A DNA stretch of 64,000 bases from Linum tenue (GCA_946122785.1 CAMGYJ010000002.1:21612492-21676491); one strand, 5' to 3'; numbered from the stretch's first letter, positions 44,763 through 59,873 are shown. Translations and numbers: made by a program. The notes: generated by a model from the sequence alone, not told the origin.

Positions 44763-46139
44763 ATGCAAATCACTACATTCAATCGTTCACATGGTATCAG
44801 AGCTACCGCTATGTTCAATCGTTCACAAATACATTTTGTATCTACAGTGTTCAACAAAATATATTTTAGAGCTAATATCAATGGGGAACCCGGACTATTA
44901 AGAAAGTGTCACTTGTGTCCTAAACTATTCAATATGACATTTATGAGAGTTGTAACTCGCAATAAAAACAAAAACATTTTTTCGTACACCCACCCATTAA
45001 TCTGATGCAATTCTACAGGAAAGCAGACAAGTATATTGACAAAGCCACAAAGGTGTTTGGGCGAAAATCCAATTAAAGGACGATAGAAGGGCATGTTGGT
45101 TTAGAAACTACAAGGGTGTATTTGTACGATAGACCGAAATTGGGTGACTAGAATAAGATAGAGTCATGAACTGCATTTACTTTCCGTAAAGAATATCTCC
45201 ACCTTTTTGCGAAGCCTTAGATTACAAAAAATTTCTTCGTAAGATAAAATTATCATCACTTTAGATTCTAGACTTAAGAACAGTAAAGTACACCGAGAAA
45301 TATTTTATGAAAGAAGAAGAATAAATGTTTTCTTGTGTTGTCTCCTTTGCCATCAACTGAGCCTCTGATTTCATAATGCATGAATGACAACTTTGAAAGA
45401 TCACAAACTTTGGTTAGTTAAAGTAGTATCCATAACTTCCATTAGTCTTTAATTGTTACATTAGTTTAACTGCATTAAGTAATGCAATTGGAGTTGGAAA
45501 GGATGTGTTTTTTACATTTTGAAACTTACTTCCACTCCAAAATCCAAACGTTCCAATTAAACCAATGCATCAAGTGGATAGATTAATGGAATTGAACATT
45601 GGTTATTCCAAAGTAAAGGAACAATAATTCCTTATTAACTTATGCTCTTTTAATTTAACCAATTTGGGTCTACCTCATTTCCAACAGGGCAAATGCCAAT
45701 TACACGACATTGAATCATTGTTTTGCTAAGATTTTCACTGCATTAGTTTTTACAAAAAAATCAAGAAGCCCCTAAAAAAATGCTCTAATAAGACCAAGAA
45801 CTATACAATACCAAAATAAGACCAAGAACTATCTACTTAAATACATAAATCGTATGCATGTAAATGACTTGTCATGATGAGAGGAACCAAATGATAACAA
45901 CATTAAGAGAAAAGGCTTCATCCTTTCAACTTTGCCATCATACATGGATGGATTTTCAACTTACTATTTGTTCAAAGGGATGAATAAACAACCAACTATA
46001 TCCACAAAAAGGTTAGCAATCAGTCAACATTGTTAAGCAAGTAAGAAACAAAAGAGGGAGGAGAAATACTATTCAATCATTACTATTTATACGACCAACC
46101 CTTTACTTTGGCAACAAGCAACCCATCATTTGCAGAAAC
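44763..46139. other. Copy 2 of the LTR remnant end and spacer
   Basis: Equivalent to 18221-19597, including the primer-binding-site sequence TGGTATCAGAGC (about 44792). No gene supported. Confidence 0.6.
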
Positions 46140-48714
46140 TCAAATCCTAAATGTGTGTTGGCAGGATAGGATGTCCATGATCTTCTCAACTGGGAAACTA
46201 TGACAGCCAAAGAGCTCTTGAAGCTTCATGTCACATACTATCACTCCGGGATTAACGGGGTCCTAAAAAGAAAAAAGTATGATCACTTGTTTTAACCAAA
46301 AAAGCAAACTCGAATCATATTTAATAACGACAAAATAAATTTTTATTACCTTTAGATTGTTGGAATTGATGTATTCTAACACGCGATTCAAAACTTTGGA
46401 TTGGGGCATCTCCCTCACCTCAACACCAAAGAAGTTGGCCAACTCTTCTGATATCCCGACAAAATGAGGAGTTGGACCTTGAGCTGGAGAAGCAGCTAGC
46501 GATGGAGCTGGAGAGGGAGAAGACAATTGAGCTGCAGACACAGTGATTTGTGTCACACAAGAAGACTTTTTCTCTTCGCTGGCCACCTTCTGTTTCTTAG
46601 AACTGGGCTCCTCTGAGAAAAAATCCCACTCCAAAACAGTCAGCACTAAATATAAGGAAGTAGTTAAGATTCATGCATGGAACTCTCATAACAAGTCGAG
46701 TTATTGAGACAAATAGTTATGACATGTTATCAAAGTTGATTTATTCTTGAGGTCACATATTCAAGTCCTCACGAGTCACAACCCTCAATGTTAATTGTTA
46801 TCTTAAAGCCATGGTATGGAGGGCACTGGTGGAGCTAGGTTGAAGTTAGGAGGTGCTATAGCCCTCCTCAATTTTGAAATATAGGTAAAATTACATATAA
46901 ATTTTGCACAAATTTAGGAATAAGAATAGTCGGTAGGCCTTTAACACCCACCCCACATTTACGAAAATTCAAGTTACCCCCTCATCAGTCGAATTTCTGG
47001 TTCCGTCACTGATAACAGGCTTATGCAAACATCAAGTTCATAAGTTGGTTTTCGTCCGAGGGATCGTATGAAGAAGCGACTAAGATCTATACATGTACAT
47101 CTTCCAACAACTCAAGTTATTGCCACTAGTTGGTTTTCACACTAAATAAAGCATCCAAGGGGGAAAATGAAAGAAGCCACAAGAGAGCAGACTTACTATT
47201 AGGGTCGAGATGTGTGATGTGCTTAGACAACAACTTGTTCATCTTGAACATGTCAGTACAGTCCGTCTCAAACACCACACGCAGAGCGTCGTCGCAAATT
47301 ATTTTCCTCTTATTGCTCGGATCCTGGAGGTTGTTCTTCCTGATGTATGCCCACAACTGCTTCACAATCTACAAAAATGTCATTTCCATGGATGGAATTT
47401 GTTATTTACATAATGCTTCTTACAAAAAGTCCAAAAACTTAGGGTTACAGGAGGAAGGCGATAACCTCTGTTCTCGGAAGAGCTGGGTGGCCAACAACAG
47501 CCTCAAGCTCCGGTGAAACGCCACAGAGCTTGTTCAGACCTCCGGCCCCGCCTCTCCTTTTTGCTTTACTCGACCCACTAATAGTAAGAACGGAAAAAAA
47601 GAATGAGATCACTAGCCCACCATAAAAAATCAATAGGTCGTTCGACTTCCACACGGGAATGGCAAAATAACACATCATCATCGCGAATATCCAATCAAAT
47701 TTGAATTGATATATCGAGAAATTTTTTATCATATCATCTTTGGATGGATTTTCCCATAACCCGACAAGGTAAGTAATGAATTTGGTGCGATTTTTATATT
47801 TTAAGTATTATTACCAAACCTAGCAGAATATGTGTTAATCGTATATTCTACACAATTTTTTATAATCTTTTCTCAGTTTTACAAACAATGAGACAAAGAA
47901 ACTTCAATTAATATTGACATTCTAAGAAAAAAAATTAGATGAAATCAGAACTTCATATATGATTGTTCATTGATGGTGCAAGTGAGTTTTTCTCGAAAGA
48001 CATACGAGTTGGTTTTGGAATATGCCATATTTCATTCCCGCATAGTTCTAGTTATTTGAATGGTTACGATTTTAAAAGTGTGGTTGAGAGATGGTATGTG
48101 AGAAAACGATCCCATCCAAAATCGTAGCCATCCTACATCCATGGATAAAGTAATCAGAGAAGGCTAACCAACCTCGCCTTGGAAGGGTCGATGGTGGTGG
48201 TGGTGTTATCGGGCTTGACCGAATGAGCAGGGATGGAGTGGAAGGACAAGCCTCCAGGAAAAGAAGAGGAGAACAGATTTGGGGAAGCAATATCCGAATG
48301 AAAATGGGGAGTTTGCTGGAAGGCATAATGTTCTTTAGGCTGAATCAACGATAATGGTTGGTGTGTATGTATCTGCGGGTGTTGGTGTTGAAATGGTTGG
48401 TGCTGTTGATGAAGGTGGTACTGATATGAATGAGGCTGGTTCTGGTGTTGGAGGTAGAGCGGTGGTTGATATTGTTGCGATTGAAGATGAGGCGGTGGAG
48501 GTGGAGGTGGAGGTTGGAAAAGAAGATATTGTTGGATTTGAGCGCGAATGAAGTCTGTTTTGTGGGCTAGACCGATACCAAGCTTGAGCTCGAGGTCGCC
48601 GACTATGGAGGAGAGGGAGGTAAATGGAGGTGACGGGGAATCAAGGCGAGATGATTGAGATGAGGAAGAGTGGAGGAGAGAGTGCAAGGCTTGAGATATC
48701 TCATGATCCGTCAT
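46140..48714 (-). CDS. DEK_C plus double SWIB/MDM2 domain protein, second copy of SWIB gene C
   Basis: Five exons on the minus strand: 48714-48173, 47577-47466, 47368-47197, 46612-46350, 46262-46140; 403 residues. All splice sites and phases are the same as in gene C, and the predicted protein appears identical, so this is either an allele or a very recent duplicate. A frame extension upstream of 48714 (to 48765) arises from one extra A in the leader A run and is not expected to be used. Domain description as for gene C. Confidence 0.88.
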
Positions 48715-49296
48715 TTCCTCTTCTCCTCTGTTTTTCCTTTCTCTTAAAAAAAAACTAGCAAACAAACAACATCATCACGGTGTTTCCTTCCCTAGTCTGG
48801 CCATGTCAATCCTCGATCTCTCCTTTCCTTCTCTCTCTCTCTTCTTTTGTGTTTAGAAATTTGGTTGCCATTTCTTTCTCTTTTCGCTCCGTCTTTGCCT
48901 CCCCTCTTCTCATTTCCTCTTATTTTTGTCTCTCTTGGTCGATTCTCTCTCCCCTTCTTCTGAGGATAAGTATTTGCGCCTCTCTCTCTCTCTCTCTAGA
49001 AGTGGGTGACTTTTCTTGGCATAGTTAGTAAATATTTCGTTTAATATGTGTATATATAGACACACATATTTTATGGGTTTAAATTTTTAATTTTTGTGTT
49101 ATTTTCAAAACGTTTATTTTTCCCCGTCCATTTTATGATACATGTACTAAACACGTATTAAACCCTTATAATATTAATATTTATAAACTAATTGCTAGTT
49201 CGAATATGATTTATTTACTTCTAAAATAATTCTTTTCATGTCCTTTATGACTATTAACGTACTATAAACGTAACATTAGTTAAGAGATAAAATTAA
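48715..49296. other. Copy 2 of the CT-rich leader and spacer
   Basis: Equivalent to 22174-22756. No gene beyond the likely leader of the adjacent SWIB copy. Confidence 0.5.
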
Positions 49297-49902
49297 ATAC
49301 TCGTATATATTTATATGCAACTTAATCGAATCGTATTTTACTAACTATTTTTGTTGGTGCACTGTGGTGAGATAAGTACTCGTATATATTTTATATGCAA
49401 CTTAATCGAATCATATTTTACTAACTATTTTGTTGGTGCGCTGTGGCGAGATAAACATATTTAGTAGGGATAATTGTACACTAGTTTGGTTAAGCAATTG
49501 TTCTTAGTTCTTTGTTAGTTTTTGGGGATTCCACTTCTATCTATACTATATATAAAGCAGATTCATGGGTTGAATTTTCTCCCTTTCAAATTTCGAGCAA
49601 CCAGAGTGAAAGTATGAAAGGTATTTGTTGGTGCACTGTGATGAGATAAGTACTCGTATATATTTTATATTCAACTTAATCGAATCATATTTTACTAACT
49701 ATTTTGTTGGTGCGCTGTGGCGAGATAAACATATTTAGTAGGGATAATTGTACACTAGTTTGGTTAAGCAATGGTTCTTAGTTCTTTGTTAGTTTTTAGG
49801 GATTCCACTTCTATCTATACTATATATAAAGCATATTCATGGGTTGAATTTTCTCCCTTTCAAATTTCGAGCAACCAGAGTGAAAGTATGAAGGGTATTT
49901 TG
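49297..49902 (+). repeat. Copy 2 of the 79-bp and 274-bp direct repeats
   Basis: Same arrangement as 22757-23361, with Helitron-like 5' ends at 49540 and 49814. The first unit lacks two bases in its ATATATTTATATG run relative to copy 1. Confidence 0.8.
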
Positions 49903-52900
49903 TCTTCGCAATTAGTTATTTGTTTCGTATAAAAATATATCGGCACCAAGATTTGAACCATGGTATCTTTAAAGAGAGATAAGAAACATAACCAATTACA
50001 CTAAACAAATACATTGTATACTTTTTATTACAAAACACACGAAGTTAAAATCTAAAAAACGGATGACTTTTGTATAATGATAAGCTAGCTCACTAAGTCT
50101 CCTGTAAGTATTTTATGGTGTTTGATACTTCAATTTTCATATTTGATTGTTTTAATTCTAGACTATCCTCCAATCTTAAAATAATGAAGGAGATTCATGA
50201 GTTAAATTTTCTCAATTTCAAATATCCAACAACCAGAGTGATTTTTGGAAGGAAAAAATGTCATTTACCACACTTTGATTGGAATACTTTGTTTAAACAT
50301 TTATGTTGGGCTTTAAATTTGTCGCATGGATTTTAGTGTTTCCGCTAGGCTTTAAATTCGTTGGGTTATATTTTAGTTTCTAATTTATTTTTTCTTTATT
50401 GTAATGTTGCTAGAGGGACGCAAACTCTCTCAACCTCTAAACCTGGATAAGAGAAAACAAAGAAGCGGAAATCCGCATCCATAACTCCGCCACCAACTAG
50501 GTCGTTCTTAGGACCTCTCCATGGAGGTTTTGACACCTTTCATGCCAGACAAAGCTAATCAAGGAGCACCATAGAGGTCCAATAAGTCTCCCCAGAGCCG
50601 TGTTTCGCTTTGCAACCACACCTGCATATGAGAGTCGGAGATCCCAAGAGCTGCTACTGAAAAATTGCCAACTCTGCTAACAATACTCCTTCAGAAACAA
50701 CATTCGAAAAACAAATGATCTCATGTCTCACTATTGGCATGGCATAAAATGCATCTAACTTCATTTAATTTACCCCACCGCATCAACTTTACCTTGGTTA
50801 CTATCGCATCCATGGCCACAATCCATGCTATGATACTCCAACGTGACACATAGAATTTACTCTAGAGAAGAGCAGACCAGTGTTGTTTGCTCTTCACAGG
50901 ACGTATCGTGTCCTAGACTGCACTCACTGAGTAGTTGTGCATCAATTTCCCATTCCAAAAGCCTTCATCACCATGCTTCCTCATAAATGACTACACAGTT
51001 GGCTAAAGCTTCATAATGCGTCTCCACGCCCGATCTTCTCTATTTTCACCTGTCAAACAACAAAAAGATGGTGTGTTTCCATAAATCCAATTATCAAACC
51101 AAGCTACACATGAATGAAAAAGTAAGTTATCATTATTCTAATAAAATTCCCAATCTTGAAGATTCCAATATAATTTTCGCTTCCATAATATATATGGTAC
51201 TAATCGTTGGTTATAATTTACTTCAGCCTAATTCTGGCCTTTAGATTAATCTAACGGTTTAATAATGATTTGGATTACGATACAAAATCCAGACATAAAA
51301 AACTCTACAAAATCCCAACCATAGAACCATTTATCGAACGAACATGTATTTTTAACAACATTAGAGTTATTTTTAACAATTATGATATCAGTTTTAACTA
51401 TACAATTTAGTACCTATTCCATATTGTGTGATGTTAACAATTATCATAATCAACAAAATGTTCATTTATAAAATAATTTGTTAATGATACCAAGAACATC
51501 AATAATATGAACAAACAACATTAATAGACAACTGTGATATTGGATCATACTGTTAACAATGAAATGATGTATTGTTAATAGTATACAAATTGAAACGTTG
51601 CCAACATAAGCAAAACCGTTAACCATATATATCTCATATGAACAGGAAGCAGCCAATGAACGAACCGTCACTGAAGCAATTAACACTAAAGTCTGAATAT
51701 CAACAGTTAATAAATGAACCTTCCAAACTTTGACATCGACCGCAGCGGAAGAATTAGATGGCAGACATATACGAAGCAACGACGACGGTTATCGATTCTA
51801 TTCCTCGTGATTAATGATATAAGCTTCGTCTAATGCAAATCCATCATGTCTGAAAAATGGTATATGAAGAAAGTGGAAATAGGGTAACCAAAAATTCATT
51901 TTGGAAAGAAGCGAATGTGTCGAACGACATAGAGAAAATAGAAAGGTATAAAATGAGAAGTTCCGACACAGTTTGAATGTGGTAGAGAAAGAGTGTGAGA
52001 TTGAAGTTTCACATTTTTATTTTTTAAATACTTATTAAACTAATTATTAATTTAGAATATCGACATTTATCTTTTATGTATTTTTCTTATTGATTAATCA
52101 AATGATTCCTATTAAGTTAAGAAACATCTTTATGTGGATGTGGATAAGGGTTAACTCATCGCGATGACACACAGACTATTAATTAATGGTTTTTTGTTTC
52201 ATGTAGCAGACCTTCAAATTGATAGGTTATATATATTTTTTTTTGTCTATTTCTCTTGCTTTTGCCTATTTAATTGACTCGGAAACACAATACTTTTTTC
52301 ATGTACATCTCTTATTGGATTTCTTGATATTGAATTTCTCACAATGAACCTCTTTTTGATAATGTCTTTGACTCTCATCTTCAAGCTCGCTCATCTCCCC
52401 CCAAGTGTTTAAGATTATAGAAGGTGGTATTATCTCCTTTTATATCTAATTGTCTTTCCCTATATTTCTTTTGGGAGCATAATTAAAAGACTTTTGTTTC
52501 ACATCTGAATATGCTATGGATTTTAGAGAGAATAAGATGCAACATTAAGGCACAGAGTTAGTTTTATATTTGGTTTTCAAAGTGAGCTCCCATGTATTGA
52601 GCATTTGAGATCAATTTGCTCTTCATTGCCCACTGTTTTGTCTACCTCTACTTTCACATTAAAATATTAATACCGAAGTTACCAACGAGGCATCTAAAGG
52701 CTCAACTTTTAAGTATAACTTCCGCAGTGCACAAAATACTCATTTGATTTTTCTTTTATGCATCGAGCTCTTGACTTATGTTAAGAATGCTCACTCGGAA
52801 TCTTGGCACTATGTCATTTTCTGGTTTCTCTAATAGCTTCTACAACGACACTCTCATGCATGGATGCGAAATGATCACAAATTCTATAGCATATTAGTTT

Positions 52901-53357
52901 GTGCAAAATAAGTAAGGTTAATGTTGTATCGAGGGTGATTTTCACGTCATCGTGGTACATCTTCAACATGCTACTTCATATTGTTGATCAATCTCTAATA
53001 TGCCATGTATATTCTTTCACATGATATAATTTCATATCTATAACGTACCGTAATGAATAAAGATGGTAACTATTGGGGAAAAATATTAGATTAAACTACA
53101 TGAATTGACAATCATTTTCTTTTATGATTAAGATTGATTGTGTGTGTAATGTAAGAAAACTCTCATGCTGTCCTACATGAAATACAAAACAAATAGACTC
53201 CATTTACTTCTAAATATCGCTATTAGTTTTTATATTTGTTATTCATTTCTATATTTTTTTTATACTACACTAAAAAGTTACATATTATAAATGACAACAA
53301 CACATCAAAATATATAATAACCAAACTCTCCCGGCCAAGGGCCGGGCCCAGTGCTAA
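49814..53357 (+). mobile_element. Non-autonomous Helitron, copy 2
   Basis: 5' TC at 49814 (alternatives 49540 and 50157) and 3' hairpin plus CTAA at 53354-53357 followed by T, as in copy 1. Differences are single-base or short indels. Confidence 0.7.
50453..50848 (-). pseudogene. Decayed zf-RVT fragment, copy 2
   Basis: Equivalent to 23915-24310, with the same in-frame stops around the CxxC and HxxxxxC zinc-binding residues. Confidence 0.55.
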
Positions 53358-54241
53358 TATGCTTGAAAGATAAGAGAGATTCAAGATCTTTATCCTACCA
53401 ACATTGACAGATTTGTTTTCCTTTTTCACTGTTCATGTTGGGTATATTAAAAAAAAGTAATTGAATGCTCGTTTTCTTATATTATGCTCAAATAGATATA
53501 AACACACTTCAAGATTCCTAGTCTCTTAGTTCGCGCTTTTGAGGTGGTAAAATCTAATCATATTTAAATTTTATCTATATATTCAATAATTTTGTTGTAA
53601 TTAAATAATTCAAAAAATTATTTGGTTAGTATATCTGCATAAACTTTATATAGCAAAATCAAAATTTTCAAGTATCACATTTTATTAAACTATTATATAA
53701 TAAATAACTTGCTTCACACCACCTTTATGTAATGCAAATTGATGAGGTGTGAATATTGTAGCTAATAGTAAAGTAATTAAGTTATGGAAAGTATCAAAAT
53801 TGACTAAATTTTTGTATAAAAAGAACTAACCTCACGAAACATGCAAAAAAGAATCGAGCTTACAGAACCTTTGTGTAATGCTAATTAATAAAATGATTAA
53901 CAATTTAGTTGATGATAAAGAAAGTTTTGTTCAAACTGATATTACGAAAATTTACCTAATGTTTAGTTGATCCATAGGAATTAACTATGCCTTCATAAGC
54001 TTTACATATTATCTTATTTATTACGAAATACCCGCGTAATATGTTTTCTAATTGATACATAAGAAACAACTATCCATCCATAAGCTTTATGTAACATATT
54101 TATAATTTATGTATGTATTTTAAATACATAACCTTTTGTAATGTGGAATGAATTTTTAAGAATAAAAATATCTGGACAACTGACTAGGGGGAGACTTCTG
54201 TTAAGATGGGTTGTAGGGGAAAAAACCTAGACAAGTGATTA
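53358..54241. other. AT-rich spacer, copy 2
   Basis: Equivalent to 26819-27704. No gene or element recognised. Confidence 0.5.
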
Positions 54242-54870
54242 TAGGGGTGGGGCATCCTGTTCGGTAAACCTAAACAAACCAGACCAAAACTGAACTAGAC
54301 CGAACCGAAATCGAAATATCATTATTCAGTTCAGGAATTCGGAAGGCAAAACCCAGTATTTCGGAAACCAGGATCTGCTCAACCGAATCCAATTTTCGAT
54401 TTCCAAACCGACCAACCGAACCTACACAATCCAAGCCCAAACCCCAAGCCCACAACCCACAAACCCCAAGCCCGCTAATCTATTTTCACCATTTCTTCTA
54501 TCTGAAACCCTAGCCCAACCCAAATTACCCAAACCTAACAACAATCGCCAGTTGAGAGTGAAGGCCTTGGCATCGAGAGAGGAGAAGTGGAGAATGGCGG
54601 CGGAGTTCGAGTACCCACCGGTGATTGCAACAATAGCTGGCGGAGTTGGAGTCCCCATCGGCAGAGTTCAAGATCTGCCAGCTTCGACGCCACCGCCCCT
54701 AAACAACCAAGATCTGCTCGACGCCATCTCCCTCAAACCAAGATTTGGTCGATGCTTCCCTTCAAGGCTTCAACCAAATACAAAAGAAGTGCGAAATTGA
54801 TGAGATACGTAGAGGCGAAGGAGAAAACAAACCAAAAGTTCCATGCGTACTTGGATATTAAGCCTTACTA
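54242..54870. mobile_element. hAT-like terminus and following GC-rich fragment, copy 2
   Basis: Equivalent to 27705-28331. This stretch differs from copy 1 by many one-base indels (for example GTGGGGCATCCTG against GTGGGCATCCGG). The frame starting at 54594 is interrupted after NTK by a one-base deletion. Confidence 0.4.
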
Positions 54871-55362
54871 ACCTCTAACCTCATCGTCGGAGTCGTCACA
54901 ATCATCAACGTCAATCGCCGTCGTCGCTGGGTTGTTCTCTCCTCAATCGCCATCGCCGCCGGCCCTAAGTTGTTCACTCCGTTCCCCGTTGCCGCGGAAT
55001 CCATATACGGTGAAGGTGAAATCCAACGATTAATAACACAGTTCAATATTTTATGTTTGAATTTTGATGGATTACACATTCACTTATAGAACAACGATTA
55101 ATAACACGGTTCACACCTCTCCAAATAAAGTTCCAACGAGAGTGTTTGATGTTTTTATGAGTGAGAAATTTGAGTTAAATTACTATACACTTATCTTATT
55201 GAGGTTCAGTGAGAATGTCATAAACTAAATGCTACAACTATTGCTACATTGCAGAAAAAGGATAAAATTTGGCATTGGGTGTTTAGTGTTGGTTTGGGAC
55301 CCTTTTCTACAGTTCTTTGTTACTCTTATTTTATAGTAAATAAGTGTAATTGTCCTGGTAAC
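54871..55362. other. Spacer before the TRIM, copy 2
   Basis: Equivalent to 28332-28820. GC-rich at first, then AT-rich. No gene seen. Confidence 0.4.
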
Positions 55363-55606
55363 TGTCATAAACCACACTCTAACACTCTCTAACACACTCT
55401 AACATGCCTCCTAGCCAACTCACGGGCTTGAAGTTTGCACAGGCCCACCTTGTGCTTTAATCAACTGTTAATATTGGGGGTGGTGGAGATTCGAACACAC
55501 GACCACTTAGTCAAACCAACTCTGATACCATATCATAAACCAGTTGGTCCCAATAACTCGAGTTGTTGGGAGAAGGTTATGTTGTATCTTATATCACACT
55601 CTAACA
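55363..55606 (-). mobile_element. TRIM, copy 2
   Basis: Same 244-bp element with GTAAC target duplication as at 28821-29064, at the same relative position, so inherited with the large segment and not a new insertion. Confidence 0.78.
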
Positions 55607-57145
55607 GTAACTTCTAGCTGTCTGGTTGCTCCAATTGCCTCATGGACCCCTTCATGTCGTCTTGGTGACAATTGCTATAAGTTTGATAGCCTCGTCGTAG
55701 GGCCGGACTAGTTTTGAGTTGAGATTCACCAATTCTTGTTGCCTTGTACTAGCTGGATAGGGTTGAAACCTCATCTTCTTAGCATCCATTACGAAGTCTT
55801 GATCACACCCCTATCAACCTTAATCACTCAATAATTAAATAATAATTCTTTGTTGCTCTCATCTTGCTAAACACCTCAACACACCATTTTTTTTATTAGG
55901 GACCGCTACCAACTTGATGATATGAGATAGTATCTTCCATGCCGACTTGGCACCATCGTCATCTCGTCAGCCTAGCTCTTCCTCACATGTTTGCTATCCC
56001 CCGTCTTGCTAGCCACCTCGATGAAACCGTCTTATTCGCTAGGCCTTGTTACCAACCTTGACGGAAAGAAAACTTAACCCATTTTCCCACCAAGACTCCA
56101 CACTTAGTCTTGAGGAGCTCGACATGATGCCAACTTGTCATATCGACATCAAGCTCGTCTTGTCGGCTTGATACACTACCACCTTGTCGACAAAATGGTC
56201 TTACCAACTTGTTGGCAAGTCCATCTCGTCCACTTGGTACCCCATCGGCTTTCCACCACGCCCGTCCAACCAACTTAGTCTTCATACGGGCCCCTAAGGG
56301 ACTCGACACCAAGTCCTCGTCAAGTTGATAGTTGATACCCTATCAGCTCGGTACCCTATCAAGGTGACACTAAACCTGTCTTTGTAATTTGTCAACTAGT
56401 TTGTCTCATCAGCTCGAGGCCTTTCGTCTTGCCGCCAAGCCCATCTCATCAGCTTGTTAGCAAGTCCATCTCGTCGACTTGGTACCTTGACTGACAAGTT
56501 TCCACCCCCTGAGGTTCCATACTTAGTCTTTTGAAGTTAGGGATTGTCGCTTAACCCCCTACCCGATGAGCTAGTAAATAAATCTGTGTAAGCAACTTGA
56601 CACCTTGTCACCCTGCCGATTTGGTACTCCATCATCAGGATTTCAAACTTAATTTTTTTTTGCCAAATTTCATACCCACTAGCTTGTAATCCGTTTTGAT
56701 ACGTGACCTATTACTGGTCAACCACTTATTTAATAAGAGGTGACCGCCAACCATTAAGGCCAGAGAGGGGCTATTGGCCAGTTAGGACGACAAAAGAGAG
56801 CTTTAGCTACTTAAGCTGAAAAACTCAAACCAATAAGACCCAACTATCTCATTTAATCTTTATTTATAAAGTCAACCTTATACCACAACTAATTCATCAA
56901 ACTTAATCAATGTGATAAAATTAAGTTTTAGGATAAATAAATCTACAGACATCCTAAATTAATAAAACATTGATCATTGGAACCAAGATATTCTTTGCAT
57001 CACTCGCACAAAACATACAAGCAAGACATAAGGGCACCTATATTGAAACAACCTAGCTCGTATCTTAACTCTTAAGGGATAAAGTGTTCAACCCACGCTT
57101 AAACATCCTAACCAACGTAATTAACCATAACCAAAGCTCCATCTT
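55607..57145. repeat. Degenerate TCGTC/CTTGGTACC repeat field, copy 2
   Basis: Equivalent to 29065-30601, with a few substitutions and one-base indels. No gene supported. Confidence 0.5.
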
Positions 57146-57881
57146 GGTAAAATACCTCGGTTACCACTAAATTATGAAAATTGGGGGAGCTATACCACTT
57201 AAATAAGAATAGGGCATCACGTACCACTGAACTCGATTATATATGCACCTAGTACCACTTAAGTTTACTGTTAAGTGCATTTCGTTAAAGTTAACAGAAT
57301 ATTCTTGGAATATTCTATTTTCTAAATTTCAGAATTGGTCCTTCTAGTAGGAAATTTAGAATCAATTATCATTATAAGTATTTTTAATTATCATTATGCT
57401 GTTCTAATAATTGAATTATTCCCTGAAGCAAATTTATCCTATGAATTCTGTCTCGATATAAATAATCTAAGGATGTTATATTTAGTTCTCTTACATCATG
57501 ATGATATTGTCTAATTATCTATGTTAAATCTCCTTGTAATTTTCTAATATTATATTTTAGATGCTCTTCCTATAGTCATATTATTTTACTAATTTATCTA
57601 TTTTATCGATAAATTTTCATTAGTCATTCTAGTAATACTATGTTTATAAGGTTTTCTCATTTTTATATTCTCATTTTTATATCAATTAATACTTATTGAA
57701 ATATAGTTTTAGATGTTTTAAAAGGTTTTGGGTACCAAAAGGTAATTAATTTTTTTGGGTTAGATGGAAACTAGACGGATGCATATTTTGGCGACTTTAA
57801 TGGTACCCGAATTCATATTTAAAGTTAAGTTATATGTCTACCCCAATTATCAAATTTAAATGGTACCCGAGATATTTTACC
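57146..57881. mobile_element. Non-autonomous long-TIR DNA transposon, copy 2
   Basis: Equivalent to 30602-31336, with the same GGTAAAATACC inverted ends. Confidence 0.65.
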
Positions 57882-59873
57882 CGCTTTATATTATTGGGGT
57901 TCACCCCAGTTAAACCCTAACAGCTCATGATCGGGATACAGCTCATGATCGGGATAGGTGTATTATGGATATTAGGTTAATATGGATTCACGCTCAAAAG
58001 TAGGCTTGGCAATTATACTCATACCCATGGGTTTATAACTATCCAACCCATTTGGGTTGGGTCTGAAATCCAATTAAAGTGTAAATGGATAAAGTTAGAT
58101 GGGTCAATACCCATACCCATTATGTTGGGTTTAATTGGGTTTTACCCATGAACTTGGGTTAAAAAATCCAAACCCAAATAATTAAAAAAAGAAAAACGAA
58201 ACTAAAAAGAAAAATAAGATTAATCAGAAGAGCTCGCTAGCAAACTCATCCAACGGCGTGCCTTCATCCCTACTATTAGCACACTTTCCAGCCAGCTCCC
58301 GGACCTCCGCCGGACTCCTTCCGAGCGCCAGCCCGACCTTCATCGCGAACACCTCACCATTTTCTCTCTCCTCAAATCCCGATTCGCCGAGAGTGGAATC
58401 GATCGATTCCTCGAGCTGATCGAAAAACCCGGCGCAGTTCCTGTACATCTCCACCACCATCCCGATCTGCCCGCCGTGCTCCACTGGGACTAGCTCCGAC
58501 GTCGCCGCCGCCCAGTGCTACCAAGCTTCGACGTCGCCGCCGCTATAGCTGATTCCGTTGACTCCCGCTATAGCCGCTCCACCGTTCGCCTTGGTGAGCT
58601 TAGCAGCAGCTGTTTCGTCCACCACATCAAACAAGCGTACTAAGGCAAACACAGCGGGAAGGTAAATTCAGTTGAACCCAATTGCTTGTTTTGTTCTCCG
58701 GTGGGTTCATTTTTATCCAAACGAACTGATTGATTCTACCCAGAAGTTAAGAACAAGAGAAACTGAGAAACGTATGCATTTCTGTTCCAATTAAATGAGT
58801 CAACCCCTTAACCAACCATGGCGTCTCCTCCGATAACATCGTTTACCATCAGCTCGACGTGACAGACAGCTCCAGCATCTCTTCTCTTGCCGATTTCATC
58901 AAAACCCAGTTTGGGAAACTTGACATCCTGGTTGGTACTACCCCCAATTTGACCAGTTCCGTAACAACTCCTTTCGACGCCACCAATCCCAACTATCCCG
59001 GCGACTCCAATCGGCACACGCTGCAGGAGAGCCTTCCCAGCCTTCTCCGCCACGGCATCCGCGAACAGCACCACTACCCACTGCTTAAACTCCTCCGCTC
59101 CCAGCGTCATCGGCTCTTCCTCCGGCGCCTCCGCCTCCTGTTGGGCCGGGTTCTTAGTGGCTCGTCGGAGGGTTTCTACGACCTTCAGAGCTGAATCCAC
59201 TTGGGCCTGGATCGGCGGCGTGGGGACCCAATTGACGATGAGTGGAATTTTGTTAGTGGTGGTGAGGATGGAGTGGATTTGATCGGAGGCAGTCGGGAGT
59301 TGGTAGGGAAGGACGCCTGGGAAGCCGATTCGCAGGTGGCGGTGAACGCCGATGAGCTGCTGAGAGTGGTTTCCGCCTGCTTCGATTAGCCTCTGCTTTC
59401 AGCGGATGAAAACAGAGGAATTGCCGCCGGAATCGGGTTCGTCGGCGGAAAGGCGGCCTGATAGCGGGTAGTACGAGGACAGAGCAAGGGAGAAGCTCCA
59501 CGACGAGGGGAAGCTCGGGGACTTGGCCGAGCTCAAGGACACGGAATCGGCGCCGGCATTCGGCACCGGCGAAGCAGCTGGACTTGGCCAAAGTTACATT
59601 TTAGTACCTGAAGTTTTTAAGAAGATACAAATAGGTTCAACATCATATGTGGAAAATTATATTTTAGTACATTAAAATTTTTGCTTTACATTTTAACACC
59701 TAATAAAAAAAATATATACAGGTGGGTCCAAGGAGATGGGTACCCAAGCCCAATCCATACCCAAAAATAAAATCCAAACCCAACTCCACCTACCCAAACA
59801 TTATCCAAATCCATATAGAATAAATCCATACCCAACCCATATAAATGGATATAAATGGGTTTGGGCAAAAATA

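Noticed and set aside
44531..44881. 116-residue minus-strand frame across the N gap
   Set aside because: Artefact of reading through 100 N. Only the RKPHLLPKLPLPFR-type exon end before the gap is real, and it is in another frame.
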